DNA of 54,952 nucleotides from Streptomyces sp. G-G2. GTDB lineage: Bacteria > Actinomycetota > Actinomycetes > Streptomycetales > Streptomycetaceae. The notes below the pieces were generated by a model. It did no database searches. It was not told the origin of the DNA and saw only the letters and a program-made list of their open reading frames with translations. Position 1 is the stretch's first letter. Every line of letters starts with the position of its first letter. A program made the translations under genes and the position numbers. The DNA is taken from contig NZ_JASISO010000028.1 of the NCBI RefSeq assembly GCF_030063135.1, forward strand, positions 1 through 54,952. The letters run 5' to 3'. Of the stretch, positions 43,187 through 51,709 are shown one piece after another.

Positions 43187-43845
43187 GCCGGCACATCCTG
43201 GTTGTCGAGGACGACCACCGTCTGCGTGACGTCCTGCTGCGCGGGCTGCGCGACGAGGGGTTCGAGAGCACTCCCGCGCCGGACGGCGCGACCGCCCTGC
43301 GGCTGGCCGACGGCAGCGTGGACGCTGTGGTCCTCGATGTCGGGCTGCCGGACGCCGACGGCCGCGACGTGTGCCAGGCCCTGCGGGCGGGCGGTTTCGA
43401 CCGTCCGGTCGTCTTCCTGACCGCCCGCCACCAGCTCGGTGACCGGCTCAGCGGGTTCTCCGCGGGCGGCGACGACTACCTCGCCAAACCGTTCCACCTC
43501 GCCGAACTCGCCGCCCGCCTGAGGGCCGCGGTCAAACGCAGCCCTGCTGCCTCACCGGCCACCGCCGGAGACGTCGTACTGGACCCCCTGCGCCACACCT
43601 GCGCCGTGCGCGGCCTCCCCGTGAACCTCACGCCGACCGAATTCCGCGTCTTGGCCGTCCTTCTCACCGCCCAAGGGGGCCTGGTGCGACGACGGGAGCT
43701 GGTACGGGCCGGCTGGCCGGAGGGCGCTCAGGTCAGTGACAACACCCTCGATCAGTACCTGACCCGGCTCCGCCGCAAGCTGCGGGAGGCCGGGAGCGCA
43801 CTCTCCCTCGGCACGTCCCGGGGCGTAGGTCACCGCCTGTCATGA
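43183..43845 (+). CDS. OmpR-family response regulator
   Basis: A 220-residue regulator. The receiver has the acidic pocket (VVEDDH, Asp10/Asp11), the phosphorylation site Asp52 (VVLDVGLPDADG) and Lys102 (LAKPF). The C-terminal OmpR/PhoB winged helix is TPTEFRVLAVLLTAQGGLVR and DNTLDQYLTRLRRKLREAGS. GGAAGGG about 8 nt before ATG 43183 is suitable. It overlaps the kinase gene by 4 bp, so they are a pair. A BlaI-type palindrome upstream suggests the operon itself is repressed by another system. Confidence 0.92.
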   Translation: MSRHILVVEDDHRLRDVLLRGLRDEGFESTPAPDGATALRLADGSVDAVVLDVGLPDADGRDVCQALRAGGFDRPVVFLTARHQLGDRLSGFSAGGDDYLAKPFHLAELAARLRAAVKRSPAASPATAGDVVLDPLRHTCAVRGLPVNLTPTEFRVLAVLLTAQGGLVRRRELVRAGWPEGAQVSDNTLDQYLTRLRRKLREAGSALSLGTSRGVGHRLS

Positions 43846-45212
43846 GGCCACTGCGAGCCTGGCAGCGGCCGGCCACGCTGCGGGGACGGCTCTCCCTGCT
43901 CGCGGTCGCGACCGCCGCGTTCGTCACGGCGGTGTTCACCCTGGCCTTCAACGCGTTCGTCCACCAGCACCTCGTCCGCCAGGCGGACGAGGTGCTGCGG
44001 GCCCGCGCCACCGCCATCGCCGCGACCGTCGACACCAGCGGCCCGCTCCTGCGCGTACTGGAGACCCCGCAGGAGGACCTCCTCGACGCCAACGCCTGGA
44101 TCTACCAGGGAACCCGCCTGGTGGAAAGGCCGCCGTCCGCCGCGGCCGGCAGCCCCGTCACCCGGGAGGCCACGCGCCTCACCGCCCAGGGCGGCCCCCG
44201 GTGCTCGACCGCCACGCACGGCGGAGCAGCCGTACGCCTCTGCGCCCGCCCCGTACCCCCCTCGGGGAGCGGCCGCTCGGCGACGGTGGTCACCGCACTC
44301 GACCTGATGCCCTACCAGGACTCCGGCAACACCCTGCTGGTGGCTTCTCTGGTACTGGACGCCGTCATGCTGGCCTGCACGTACGCGGTGACCCGCCTCG
44401 CTGTGGGGCGAGCCCTGCGGCCGGTCCACGCGATGACCGACGAAGCCGCCCGATGGAGCGCCACCCTCTCCGAGGAGCGCTTCGCCAGCGTCGCCCGGCC
44501 CGCCGAACTCGCCCGGCTGGGAGCCTCGCTGGACGCGTTCCTCGACCGGATCCGGGCGGTCCTGCGCCATGAACGGCAGCTCACCAGCGAGCTGTCCCAC
44601 GAACTGCGCAATCCGCTGGCCACGATCATCGCCGAACTCGAGTGGTGGCAGTCCCGCCCGCGGAGCGACTCCGAAACCAGCACCGCGCAGACGGCCATCG
44701 GCGAAGCCGCCCACACCATGCGGGCCATCTGCGACACCCTCCTCGCCGAAGCCCGCGAGGATGCCCGCCAGGTACCCGGCACCGCCATCGTGCTCCCCGT
44801 CCTGCAGGCGCTCAGCGCCCGGGCCGGCCGTACCCACCCGGTCGGCATCACGGTCACCAGCGAGGACAGCCGACTGACCGCCGGAGTGTCCGCCGCCCTC
44901 CTGGAGCGCATTCTGAGCCCCCTCCTGGACAACGCGCTGCGCTACGCGGCGACGACGGTCCACGTCCGCGCCTGCCGGGAGGCGGCCCGCGTCCGCGTCG
45001 AGGTGCGCGACGACGGTCCCGGCGTCCCGCACGGCTTCCGCACCCAGCTGTTCCGGCCCGGCCACCGGGCCGATCCGGGCGATGGCCACGACGGGGCGGG
45101 CCTGGGTCTGCCGCTCGCCCGGCGCCTGGCCCGCTCCGCGGGCGGCGAAGCGGAATACGGCGAACCGGACGGCGGGGGAGCGGTGTTCGTGGTCAGACTG
45201 CCGTCCGGCTGA
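43842..45212 (+). CDS. Sensor histidine kinase
   Basis: A 456-residue membrane kinase. Helix 1 is LSLLAVATAAFVTAVFTLAF and helix 2 is TLLVASLVLDAVMLACTYAV, enclosing a sensor loop of about 120 residues. A HAMP-like linker is followed by the H box LTSELSHELRNPLATIIAEL, the N box LLDNALRYAATTVHV, the G1 box DDGPGVPHG and the G2 box GAGLGLPLARRLA. It phosphorylates the coupled OmpR-type regulator. The signal is unknown. Its 3' end overlaps the convergent COG4705 gene by 20 bp. Confidence 0.9.
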   Translation: MRPLRAWQRPATLRGRLSLLAVATAAFVTAVFTLAFNAFVHQHLVRQADEVLRARATAIAATVDTSGPLLRVLETPQEDLLDANAWIYQGTRLVERPPSAAAGSPVTREATRLTAQGGPRCSTATHGGAAVRLCARPVPPSGSGRSATVVTALDLMPYQDSGNTLLVASLVLDAVMLACTYAVTRLAVGRALRPVHAMTDEAARWSATLSEERFASVARPAELARLGASLDAFLDRIRAVLRHERQLTSELSHELRNPLATIIAELEWWQSRPRSDSETSTAQTAIGEAAHTMRAICDTLLAEAREDARQVPGTAIVLPVLQALSARAGRTHPVGITVTSEDSRLTAGVSAALLERILSPLLDNALRYAATTVHVRACREAARVRVEVRDDGPGVPHGFRTQLFRPGHRADPGDGHDGAGLGLPLARRLARSAGGEAEYGEPDGGGAVFVVRLPSG

Positions 45213-46005
45213 GTTCCTCCCTGCGGGCCACGTCCTTACGCGTGACCGTGAGGAACACGACCAGCGCGAGGATCACCAGCAGGAACAGCGCGCTGGTGAG
45301 GACAGTGCCCAGACCCAGACCGCCGTCGTCGGAGGACTGGGAGAGGTAGTCGCCCAGGGAAGCACCGAGCGGGCGGGTCAGGACGTAGGCGATCCAGAAA
45401 CTCCACACCGCGTCCAGCCCGACGGAGTGCGCGAGCCACACGGCGCCGATCGCCAGCGCGAAGAGCACCGCGGACAACCAGTAGCCCAGGGAGAGCCGCT
45501 CCGCCGCGAGGTCTCCGGCCGCGGTGCCCAGGGCGAAGGTGAAAAGCACCGCCAGCCAGTAGAAGGCCTCCCGGCGCACGGTGTCGATGCTGTGGATGGA
45601 CAGCGTCCGCTCGATCCGGGCCCAGGTGAGGAAGACGAGGGCGAGGGCCCCGGCGAACACCGCGGTGGTGACCTCCAGGGGCACGCCCAGATTGTCCGTC
45701 AGGTTGTCGCTGATCAGGGTGCCGACCACGCTGACCAGTACCACGACCAGCCAGTAGACGGACGGCCGGTAGGTGGCCGTACGGAACTGCGCGACCACGG
45801 CCGCCGCCAGCAGCACGCTCATGACCAGCGACGTGCCGGTCAACCCCAGGCCCAGCTGCGAGTTCAGGAAGTCCGCCGCGGTCTCCCCGACGGTCGTGCA
45901 CAAGATCTTGATGACCCAGAAGTAGAGCGTGACCTCGGGCACCTTGTTCCAGCGCGGCCCACGGCCACGGACGGCGCCGGGCTGACTGTACGTCTCGGAT
46001 GTCAT
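45193..46005 (-). CDS. COG4705 family membrane protein, copy 1
   Basis: About 270 residues from ATG 46005 (a GTG at 46023 is also possible). It is an integral membrane protein made of four similar units. Each has the pattern [FY]W then G-[ETA]-x2-[SAG]-D: YFWVIKILCTTVGETAADFL, VYWLVVVLVSVVGTLISDNL, FYWLAVLFTFALGTAAGDLA and SFWIAYVLTRPLGASLGDYL. Between units 2 and 3 stands the conserved RIERTLSIHSIDTVRREA. COG4705 has no known function. Two paralogues lie at 46326 and 50533. It converges on the histidine kinase gene. Confidence 0.82.
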   Translation of the reverse strand: MTSETYSQPGAVRGRGPRWNKVPEVTLYFWVIKILCTTVGETAADFLNSQLGLGLTGTSLVMSVLLAAAVVAQFRTATYRPSVYWLVVVLVSVVGTLISDNLTDNLGVPLEVTTAVFAGALALVFLTWARIERTLSIHSIDTVRREAFYWLAVLFTFALGTAAGDLAAERLSLGYWLSAVLFALAIGAVWLAHSVGLDAVWSFWIAYVLTRPLGASLGDYLSQSSDDGGLGLGTVLTSALFLLVILALVVFLTVTRKDVARREELSRTAV

Positions 46006-46201
46006 GGCAGCAGACCGTGCCACCGGTTACCTGAACAGATCCTGAGCACGCTCCGCCGGCACACGCGCGGCCGGAGTTCCGTGCACGCTCGGGCTCCTAC
46101 GGTCCCCTGCTCGCCCACAGCCCGCCGCGGAAGCCGGCCGCCCGGAACGCCGTACGCCCGCCCCGCTCGGGGGGCCGGAGTGCGGAAGCCCGGACCGTAT
46201 C

Positions 46202-46219
46202 GTCTACAGTCCTGTAGAC
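46202..46219. promoter_or_regulatory. BlaI/MecI-type palindrome upstream of COG4705 copy 2
   Basis: GTCTACAG-TC-CTGTAGAC, an 18-bp palindrome identical in both arms to the one at 42984. It is 107 bp before the ATG of copy 2, in the 320-bp divergent gap with copy 1. Confidence 0.75.
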
Positions 46220-46325
46220 ATCAGTACGGGCGGCCGCCTGCCCCGGGATCCCCGGCTGCCGGGGCCTTCCCGCACACCAGCAGCAGCGCACGGCGCAACA
46301 GTTGGCGCCGGGAGGGCGGACGTCG

Positions 46326-47171
46326 ATGACAGAGGCAGTGAGCACAACCGCGGCATCAGAGGTTTCCCGCGCACCGCACCCAGAGGTCTCCCACCGTGCC
46401 CGGCCGGGAGCGGGCTGCTCCAAGGTGCCCGAGGTCACGGCTTGGTTCTGGACCGTGAAGATCCTCACGACCGGTATGGGGGAGACCGCCTCCGATTTCC
46501 TGGCGCGCACACTGGGCCCGGTCCCGGCGGGCTGCCTCGGGTTCGCGGGCCTGGCGGCCCTGCTGATACTGCAGTTCCGGTCACCGCGCTACCGGCCGTG
46601 GACGTACTGGTCGGCGATCGTCATGGTCAGCGTGTTCGGCACCATGGCGGCAGACGTCGTCCACGTCATCGTGGGCATCCCGTACACGGTGTCGGCCGTG
46701 GGGTTCGCCCTCGTCCTCGCCGTCGTCCTCGCCCTCTGGTACGCCAGTGAGCGCACCCTGTCCATCCACAGCATCCGCACCACCCGCAGCGAATCCTTCT
46801 ACTGGGCCACCGTCCTGACGACCTTCGCCCTGGGCACCGCCGTCGGCGACCTCACCGCCGGAACCCTGCACTGGGGCTACCTGCCGTCCGGTCTCCTCTT
46901 CACAGCCCTGATCGCGCTGCCCGTCCTGTGCCGCCGTTTCCTCGGCCTGAACGCCGTGGCCGCCTTCTGGGCGGCGTACGTCCTCACCCGCCCCCTCGGC
47001 GCCTCGTTCGCGGACTGGATGGGCGTCCCCGCGCTGCGCGACGGCCTGGGATGGGGGACCGGGCCGGTCAGCCTCGCGCTGCTGGTGCCGATCGCCGTGC
47101 TCGTCGGCTACTTGCAGGTCAGCCGCGCCGACACGCCGGTGTCCCGGCCTCTCGCCGGACAGACTGGCTGA
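46326..47171 (+). CDS. COG4705 family membrane protein, copy 2
   Basis: A 281-residue membrane protein with the same fourfold repeat as copy 1: WFWTVKILTTGMGETASDFL, TYWSAIVMVSVFGTMAADVV, FYWATVLTTFALGTAVGDLT and AFWAAYVLTRPLGASFADWM. ERTLSIHSIRTTRSESF lies between units 2 and 3. The N-terminal 40 residues are hydrophilic and not conserved. GGGAGG precedes ATG 46326 by about 10 nt. Divergent from copy 1, with a BlaI-type palindrome between them. The invariant Asp, Gly and Trp in each unit suggest a transport or ion-binding role, which is an inference. Confidence 0.83.
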   Translation: MTEAVSTTAASEVSRAPHPEVSHRARPGAGCSKVPEVTAWFWTVKILTTGMGETASDFLARTLGPVPAGCLGFAGLAALLILQFRSPRYRPWTYWSAIVMVSVFGTMAADVVHVIVGIPYTVSAVGFALVLAVVLALWYASERTLSIHSIRTTRSESFYWATVLTTFALGTAVGDLTAGTLHWGYLPSGLLFTALIALPVLCRRFLGLNAVAAFWAAYVLTRPLGASFADWMGVPALRDGLGWGTGPVSLALLVPIAVLVGYLQVSRADTPVSRPLAGQTG

Positions 47172-47400
47172 ACTTCCCGGGCCGGCCGGGGCGATGCGCC
47201 AGTCCTGCTGCCGGGCAGGAGCAAGGTGAACCTCGTCGCCGCGGCGCCGTGCGGGCTCAGTGGAGGGTGAGCACCCTTCGTCGGACGGAGAACCCCATCG
47301 GCCACCTCGATGTGGTCCCCACGTCCGCCTGGCCCCCTCCTGGGCCGGAGCGTCATGCCCGGGTTGGCGCATCCACTCCGGCAGGAGGGGCCCGGGGTGA

Positions 47401-48177
47401 TCAGTGACCCGAAGCACCGCCGCGCGCGGGGTGAACGGCATGGCTCTCGGTGTCACCGGGCCAGCCGTGGCCGCACAGCCGGCCGACTCCGTAGCCCTGT
47501 TGCCCGCAGGTATCGAGAATGCGGGGGAGGGCGCCCAGGGCCGCGCGCCAGGCGCCGGGGGCGGAGGTGTAGTCGGAGTCGTGGAGCAGGATGGTGCCGC
47601 CACCGTCCAAGGAGGAAACCACCGTTCGGTGGACCGACTCCGGTGTGGCCCGAGCCGTCCAGTCCTTGCCCAGCAGGTCCACAGGACCGGCGTGAGTTCC
47701 AGGCGCCGGGCCGCCATGTGTGCGGCGGTGGTCATGACACCGTACGGGGGGCGCAAGAGCGTGGGCCGGCTTCCGGTGATCGCGGCGATGGTGTCGCGGG
47801 CGCGGGCGAAGTCGTCGTAGGTGGCGCGCGGGCCGCGCAGCAGGAGGCCGGTGCTGCCAGCCGTGGACGCCTATCTCATGGCCCGCGGCGGCGATCTCGC
47901 GGACCAGGCCGGGAGCGCGGTGGGCGGCGCTGCCGAGCATGAAGAACGTGGCGCGCACCCCGCGCCGGTCGAGCGACCGCAGGAAGAAGGGTGTGGAGAG
48001 GGCGTCGGGTCCGTCGTCGAAGGTGAGCGCGACGTGGTCCGGGCGGCCCCGGCCGCAGAGGCGGGGCATGACGCGGTTGCGCAGCGGTCCGAAGGTGGAA
48101 ACGACGGGAGCGCCGTGGACGGCCGCGAGGGCGGCAGCGGCCAAAGTGGTCGCCCGGAGGGCGCGGGTCGTGTTCAC
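47401..48177 (-). pseudogene. Polysaccharide deacetylase with two opposing frameshifts
   Basis: A NodB-fold deacetylase. From GTG 48177 the frame gives VALTFDDGPDALSTPFFLRS (motif 1) and AAGHEIGVHGWQHRP (motif 2 H-x-x-x-H type). Around 47860 the sense moves to another frame carrying TLLRPPYGVMTTAAHMAAR (motif 3). Near 47690 it returns for DLLGKDWTARATPE and GGGTILLHDSDYTSAPGAWR (motif 5) to the stop at 47401. All catalytic motifs are present but split by two compensating shifts. The start overlaps the end of the glycosyltransferase remnant (GTGA), so they were an operon for envelope glycan work. Confidence 0.72.
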
Positions 48178-49205
48178 GAGTGATGCCCTTCCGGAGCGTG
48201 GCCCTGGCCGGGTGCGAGGCGGTCCGGGTCGAGGCCGTGGTCGAGGGCGCGCATCAGAGCGGGCCCGTCGTGCGTCGTCGCGAGCCCGGTGCCCACGGCG
48301 CAGGCCCAGACCGCGCAGGCAGCGGCTGTCGTGGCCGCGAGCCGCTGCGGGCGGCCGCGCCGCCTCGTGGCGGGTCGCGAGGCAGGGGGCCGCGGATCCG
48401 AGCGGTGGACGCGTGCGATCTCGGCCGCGGGCCCGTCGTGCGAGGACTGTGCGAACAGAGCGAGTCCCGCCGCGCGCTGCCGCAGCCCCCGCGGGCCCTC
48501 GACCAGGTCGTGCAGCACGCCCTTTGAGATCGGCCGGGTCGCGGATCCAGACGGCGAGGCCCGCCTCTTCCAGGGCGGCGGCGTTGGTCAGACCGTGGCC
48601 CGGTATGCAGCGGTAACTGGCCGTGGGCAGACCCGCCGCGAACGCCTCCAAGGAGGTGAGTCCGCCCGCGTTCTGGACCAGGACGTCTGCCGCGTGCATC
48701 AGGCCGGGCATGTCCTCGACCCAGCCGTAGGCGTGTGTGATGCCGTCCGCGCGCAGCTGTCGGGCCAGGGAGTCGTTGTGGCCGCAGGCGACGACCGGGA
48801 CGCCGGCGCCGCAGTCGCGCAGTTCCCGGGCGACCTGCCGGACGGGCCCGACACCCCAGGACCCGGCGACGAGCAGGGCGAGCGGGGCGGCGTACGGCAG
48901 TTAGAACCTGGCGCGGGCCTGGTCGCGCTCCTGTCCGTCGCCGGGACGGAACCGGGGGTCGGCGACCGGGCCGCACACGCGAACGTCCCGGGCTCCGGCC
49001 GCTCGTGCCTGCGCGGCGGGCACGCCGTGGGCGGCCAGGTGCACGTCCACGCCGTCCGCCACCCACAGCGGATGCACGGAGAAGTCGGTCAGGTAGGTGA
49101 GGACGGGGGCGGTCAGGCGGCCCGCGCGACGCAGGTCGCCCAGCAGGCGACTGGCTCCGGGGTAGGTCGAGACGACCGCGCCGGTGGCCGGATGCTCGTC
49201 CAGGC
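48174..49205 (-). pseudogene. MurG/MGDG-synthase-like glycosyltransferase remnant
   Basis: A GT-B glycosyltransferase in decay. Readable parts: VVSTYPGASRLLGDLRRAGR, LTYLTDFSVHPLWVADGVDV, an in-frame TAA at 48901-48903, MPGLMHAADVLVQNAGGLTS with LEAFAAGLPTASYRCIPGHG (donor-nucleotide site), then one extra G near 48523. The tail VLHDLVEGPRGLRQRAAGLA is in the shifted frame. The N-terminal acceptor domain is missing beyond about 49205, where a BlaI-like fragment on the other strand begins. The family includes diacylglycerol glucosyltransferases. Confidence 0.72.
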
Positions 49206-49214
49206 GCCGTGGGC

Positions 49215-49378
49215 CTACCAGCGGATCTACACCAGCACCGAACGCGTCGGGGGCGGCGGCCCCGCGTGTCCGTTTCGTCTCCGAGCTGTCCGCACAGGAC
49301 GAGCAACTGCTGCACCAGCTGCTGTCCAGGAACGACGGTCGTGACGACGCCGGGCGGCGCGGGGACGACGGGAGGTGA
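49215..49378 (+). pseudogene. C-terminal fragment of a BlaI/MecI/CopY-type repressor
   Basis: Just before the M56 gene the frame reads RVRFVSELSAQDEQLLHQLL and SRNDGRDDAGRRGDDGR to TGA 49376-49378. RFVSELS-x-x-(E/D)-E-x-LL is the usual C-terminus of BlaI-like repressors, which normally precede M56/BlaR1 genes exactly like this. The winged-helix DNA-binding part is gone, replaced by glycosyltransferase DNA on the other strand. The fragment cannot bind operators. Confidence 0.55.
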
Positions 49379-49382
49379 GCCG

Positions 49383-50402
49383 GTGCTGATCAGCGTCTAC
49401 GTTCCGCTCGCGGTCACGGCCGCGCTGACCGTCTTCGCGCCACGCATGTCCCGTCGACTCGCCCCGCGCCCCGCGGCGTGGGCTCTGGCCTGCGCCGCGC
49501 TGGTGACAGCGGTCGGCTGGACGGGATCGCTGGCCTTGCTGGCGTTCACCGGGGTGGCGCAGATTCCCCAGGTGGCGGCGGAGGGCCGCTGGTCGGTGCC
49601 CGCGCTGCGGGCCGAGGACCCGGTCCACCTCACCGTCGCGGTGGTCAGCGCCCTGACGCTGCTGGCGGGAGCCGTCTCCCTGGTCCTCGCAGCCGTACGA
49701 CAGGCCGGTCATCTGCTCCGGGCCCGGCGCGAGTGCGCCCGGGCACCCGGCGACAGTCAGCTGGTCGTGATCGACGACGACACTCCGCAGGCGTTCGCCC
49801 TTCCCGGCGCCCCCGGACGCATCGTGGTGTCACGCGGCATGCTGCGCTGCCTCGGCAACGAGGAACGCGAGGCGCTGCTGGCACACGAAAGAGCCCACCT
49901 CCGAAGCCGCCACCACCTCTTCCACATCCTGTGGCGGCTCACCGCCGCCGTCAATCCGCTGCTGCGGCCACTGGCCGACGCCGGTGGCTTCGCCCTGGAG
50001 CGCTGGGCCGACGAGGAGGCCGCCGCGGAGGTCGGGAGCCGCAGGGTCGTCGCCCGCGCGGTCGGGCGGGCCGCCCTTGCCTCCGCCTCCCGCGCGACGA
50101 GTACTCCGGCGCTCGCCGTCACCGGCGGTGACGTACCCCAGCGGGTCCGGGCCCTGCTGGCCCCACCGCCGCCTCGCCGCACCCTCCCCATCGCCGGGGG
50201 CGCGCTGCTGCTGACCCTGTGCTGTGCCAGCCTGGCCAACGCCGCGTCCGACAGCGACCGGATGGTCGACGACGCGCAACGGGCGCGGTGCGCCGCTTCG
50301 CTCACGCCCTCAAGCGCAACGCGGCGTGACGGCTTCCATGACACACCTGACGTTCACTGCCGGCACCGCGAACCGGGTGAGCGAGAAGGCCACGGCGGGT
50401 AG
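49383..50402 (+). CDS. M56 family (BlaR1-like) membrane metallopeptidase
   Basis: A 339-residue membrane protease. Helices are at about 3-20, 35-58, 82-105 and near 288-306 (LPIAGGALLLTLCCASLANA). The zinc motif HExxH is His168-Glu-Arg-Ala-His172 (LLAHERAHLRSRHHL), and the third ligand region is LERWADEEAAAEVGS. GGGAGG precedes GTG 49383. BlaR1-type proteins sense a signal and trigger cleavage of the partner BlaI repressor. There is no C-terminal penicillin-binding sensor here, as in most actinobacterial M56 proteins. The paired repressor is only a fragment, so it must act with another BlaI or be orphaned. Confidence 0.85.
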   Translation: MLISVYVPLAVTAALTVFAPRMSRRLAPRPAAWALACAALVTAVGWTGSLALLAFTGVAQIPQVAAEGRWSVPALRAEDPVHLTVAVVSALTLLAGAVSLVLAAVRQAGHLLRARRECARAPGDSQLVVIDDDTPQAFALPGAPGRIVVSRGMLRCLGNEEREALLAHERAHLRSRHHLFHILWRLTAAVNPLLRPLADAGGFALERWADEEAAAEVGSRRVVARAVGRAALASASRATSTPALAVTGGDVPQRVRALLAPPPPRRTLPIAGGALLLTLCCASLANAASDSDRMVDDAQRARCAASLTPSSATRRDGFHDTPDVHCRHREPGEREGHGG

Positions 50403-50532
50403 CCGGACGGCCGGGAAGCGACGGTGGGCCTGGGGGCTGTGGGTCCGTCAGCGACAGAGCGCCGCGAGCAACGCCAGTTCCCGCATCCGCCGAAAGCGCG
50501 GTCGGACCTGAACGGGGCTCGTACCGGCCAGT

Positions 50533-51411
50533 TCAGGAGTTCCGGGCCGCGACCTCGACGCGCCGGACGGTGTTCCTGCGCTCCTGAACACGGGCGTAGC
50601 CCATGAGGCCGATGAGGACCGCGAAGAGCACGGCGGACGAGCCCGTCGTGCCGAGGTCCAGGCCGCCCTTGGCGATCGGCTTGGTGAGGAAGTCACCCGC
50701 GGTCGCCCCCAGTGGGCGGGTGAGTACGAAGGCGATCCAGAACAGCACGACGTTCGGCACCACGGGCACCGGCATGAGGGCGAGGAGTACGCCGAGCAGT
50801 GCGCAGACGAGGAGCGCGCCGCCCAGGTAGCCGAGTCCGGAGCTGTCGGACAGGAAATCGCCCATGGAGGTTCCGAGCGTGTTGGACACGAGGATCGCCG
50901 ACCAGAAGAGGGCCTCGCCGCGAAGCGTGGTGATGTCGCGGATGACGAACGTCATGCCGGTGAACCTCCAGACGACGAAGATCGCGGCCAGGATCGAGAC
51001 GAGGATCGCCGCGCCGACGGGGTAACCCAATCCCAGGCCCTGGGGGCCCCAGCCCAGCGACGTCGCCCCGACCGAGAGGTACTTCGCGCTGGCGTCACGG
51101 TTCATGAAGTCGGACATGGTGGTGCCGGCCATGCTGGTGGACAGGATGACGGTCCAGTAGAAGAAGGGGTTGTACCGCTTGGAACGGAGCTGGACCACCA
51201 GCGTGACCACGAAGATCAGGAACAGTGCGACCGTGGTGAGGAAGTAGCCCAGCCCCAGGGTCTGGGCGAAGAGGTCCCCAGCTGTTTCACCGAGAGTCGT
51301 GGCGGCGATCTTCATGATCCAGAAAGCCAGTGTGACCTCCGGGAGCTTCTTCACGACGTACGCTCCGGTGCCGACGACGTCCTGCTCGGTCAGCGCTTCT
51401 GACTTTTCCAC
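50533..51411 (-). CDS. COG4705 family membrane protein, copy 3
   Basis: A 292-residue membrane protein from GTG 51411, with AGGAG about 9 nt upstream. The four units are AFWIMKIAATTLGETAGDLF, FYWTVILSTSMAGTTMSDFM, LFWSAILVSNTLGTSMGDFL and LFWIAFVLTRPLGATAGDFL, the same design as copies 1 and 2. It differs more: the TLSIHSI segment is replaced by TFVIRDITTLRGEA, and extra residues follow unit 2. No BlaI-type palindrome is seen upstream. Function unknown. Confidence 0.82.
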   Translation of the reverse strand: MEKSEALTEQDVVGTGAYVVKKLPEVTLAFWIMKIAATTLGETAGDLFAQTLGLGYFLTTVALFLIFVVTLVVQLRSKRYNPFFYWTVILSTSMAGTTMSDFMNRDASAKYLSVGATSLGWGPQGLGLGYPVGAAILVSILAAIFVVWRFTGMTFVIRDITTLRGEALFWSAILVSNTLGTSMGDFLSDSSGLGYLGGALLVCALLGVLLALMPVPVVPNVVLFWIAFVLTRPLGATAGDFLTKPIAKGGLDLGTTGSSAVLFAVLIGLMGYARVQERRNTVRRVEVAARNS

Positions 51412-51709
51412 TGTCCATCACTCCTGGTCGGTGTATCGACGCCGCACGCTCATGGATCGGGCCGCCGGGTGGGCACGAGGGGGTCGTGCGGCGTTGCCGG
51501 TACCTCGCGTCCCCTGCGGCGGTGAAGTGACCGTGTCCGAGCGCGTGTTTGCTTTCCCCTCACACGGAACATGAAGGACCCGGGTTCGACGCATGCGACG
51601 ACGCGGTGGCGGTCGTGACCTTCAGCGTGGCGGAAGCCGGCCGCCCTCGTACGTCGCGACACGGTGACCGGCGGGCTCGGCTCTTCGCCGGCCGGTCCGG
51701 GGGACCGGG

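Noticed and set aside
46581..47756. A 391-residue minus ORF beginning MRPPYGVMTTAAH
   Set aside because: Only its first ~25 residues are real, being motif 3 of the frameshifted deacetylase; the rest is antisense to COG4705 copy 2.
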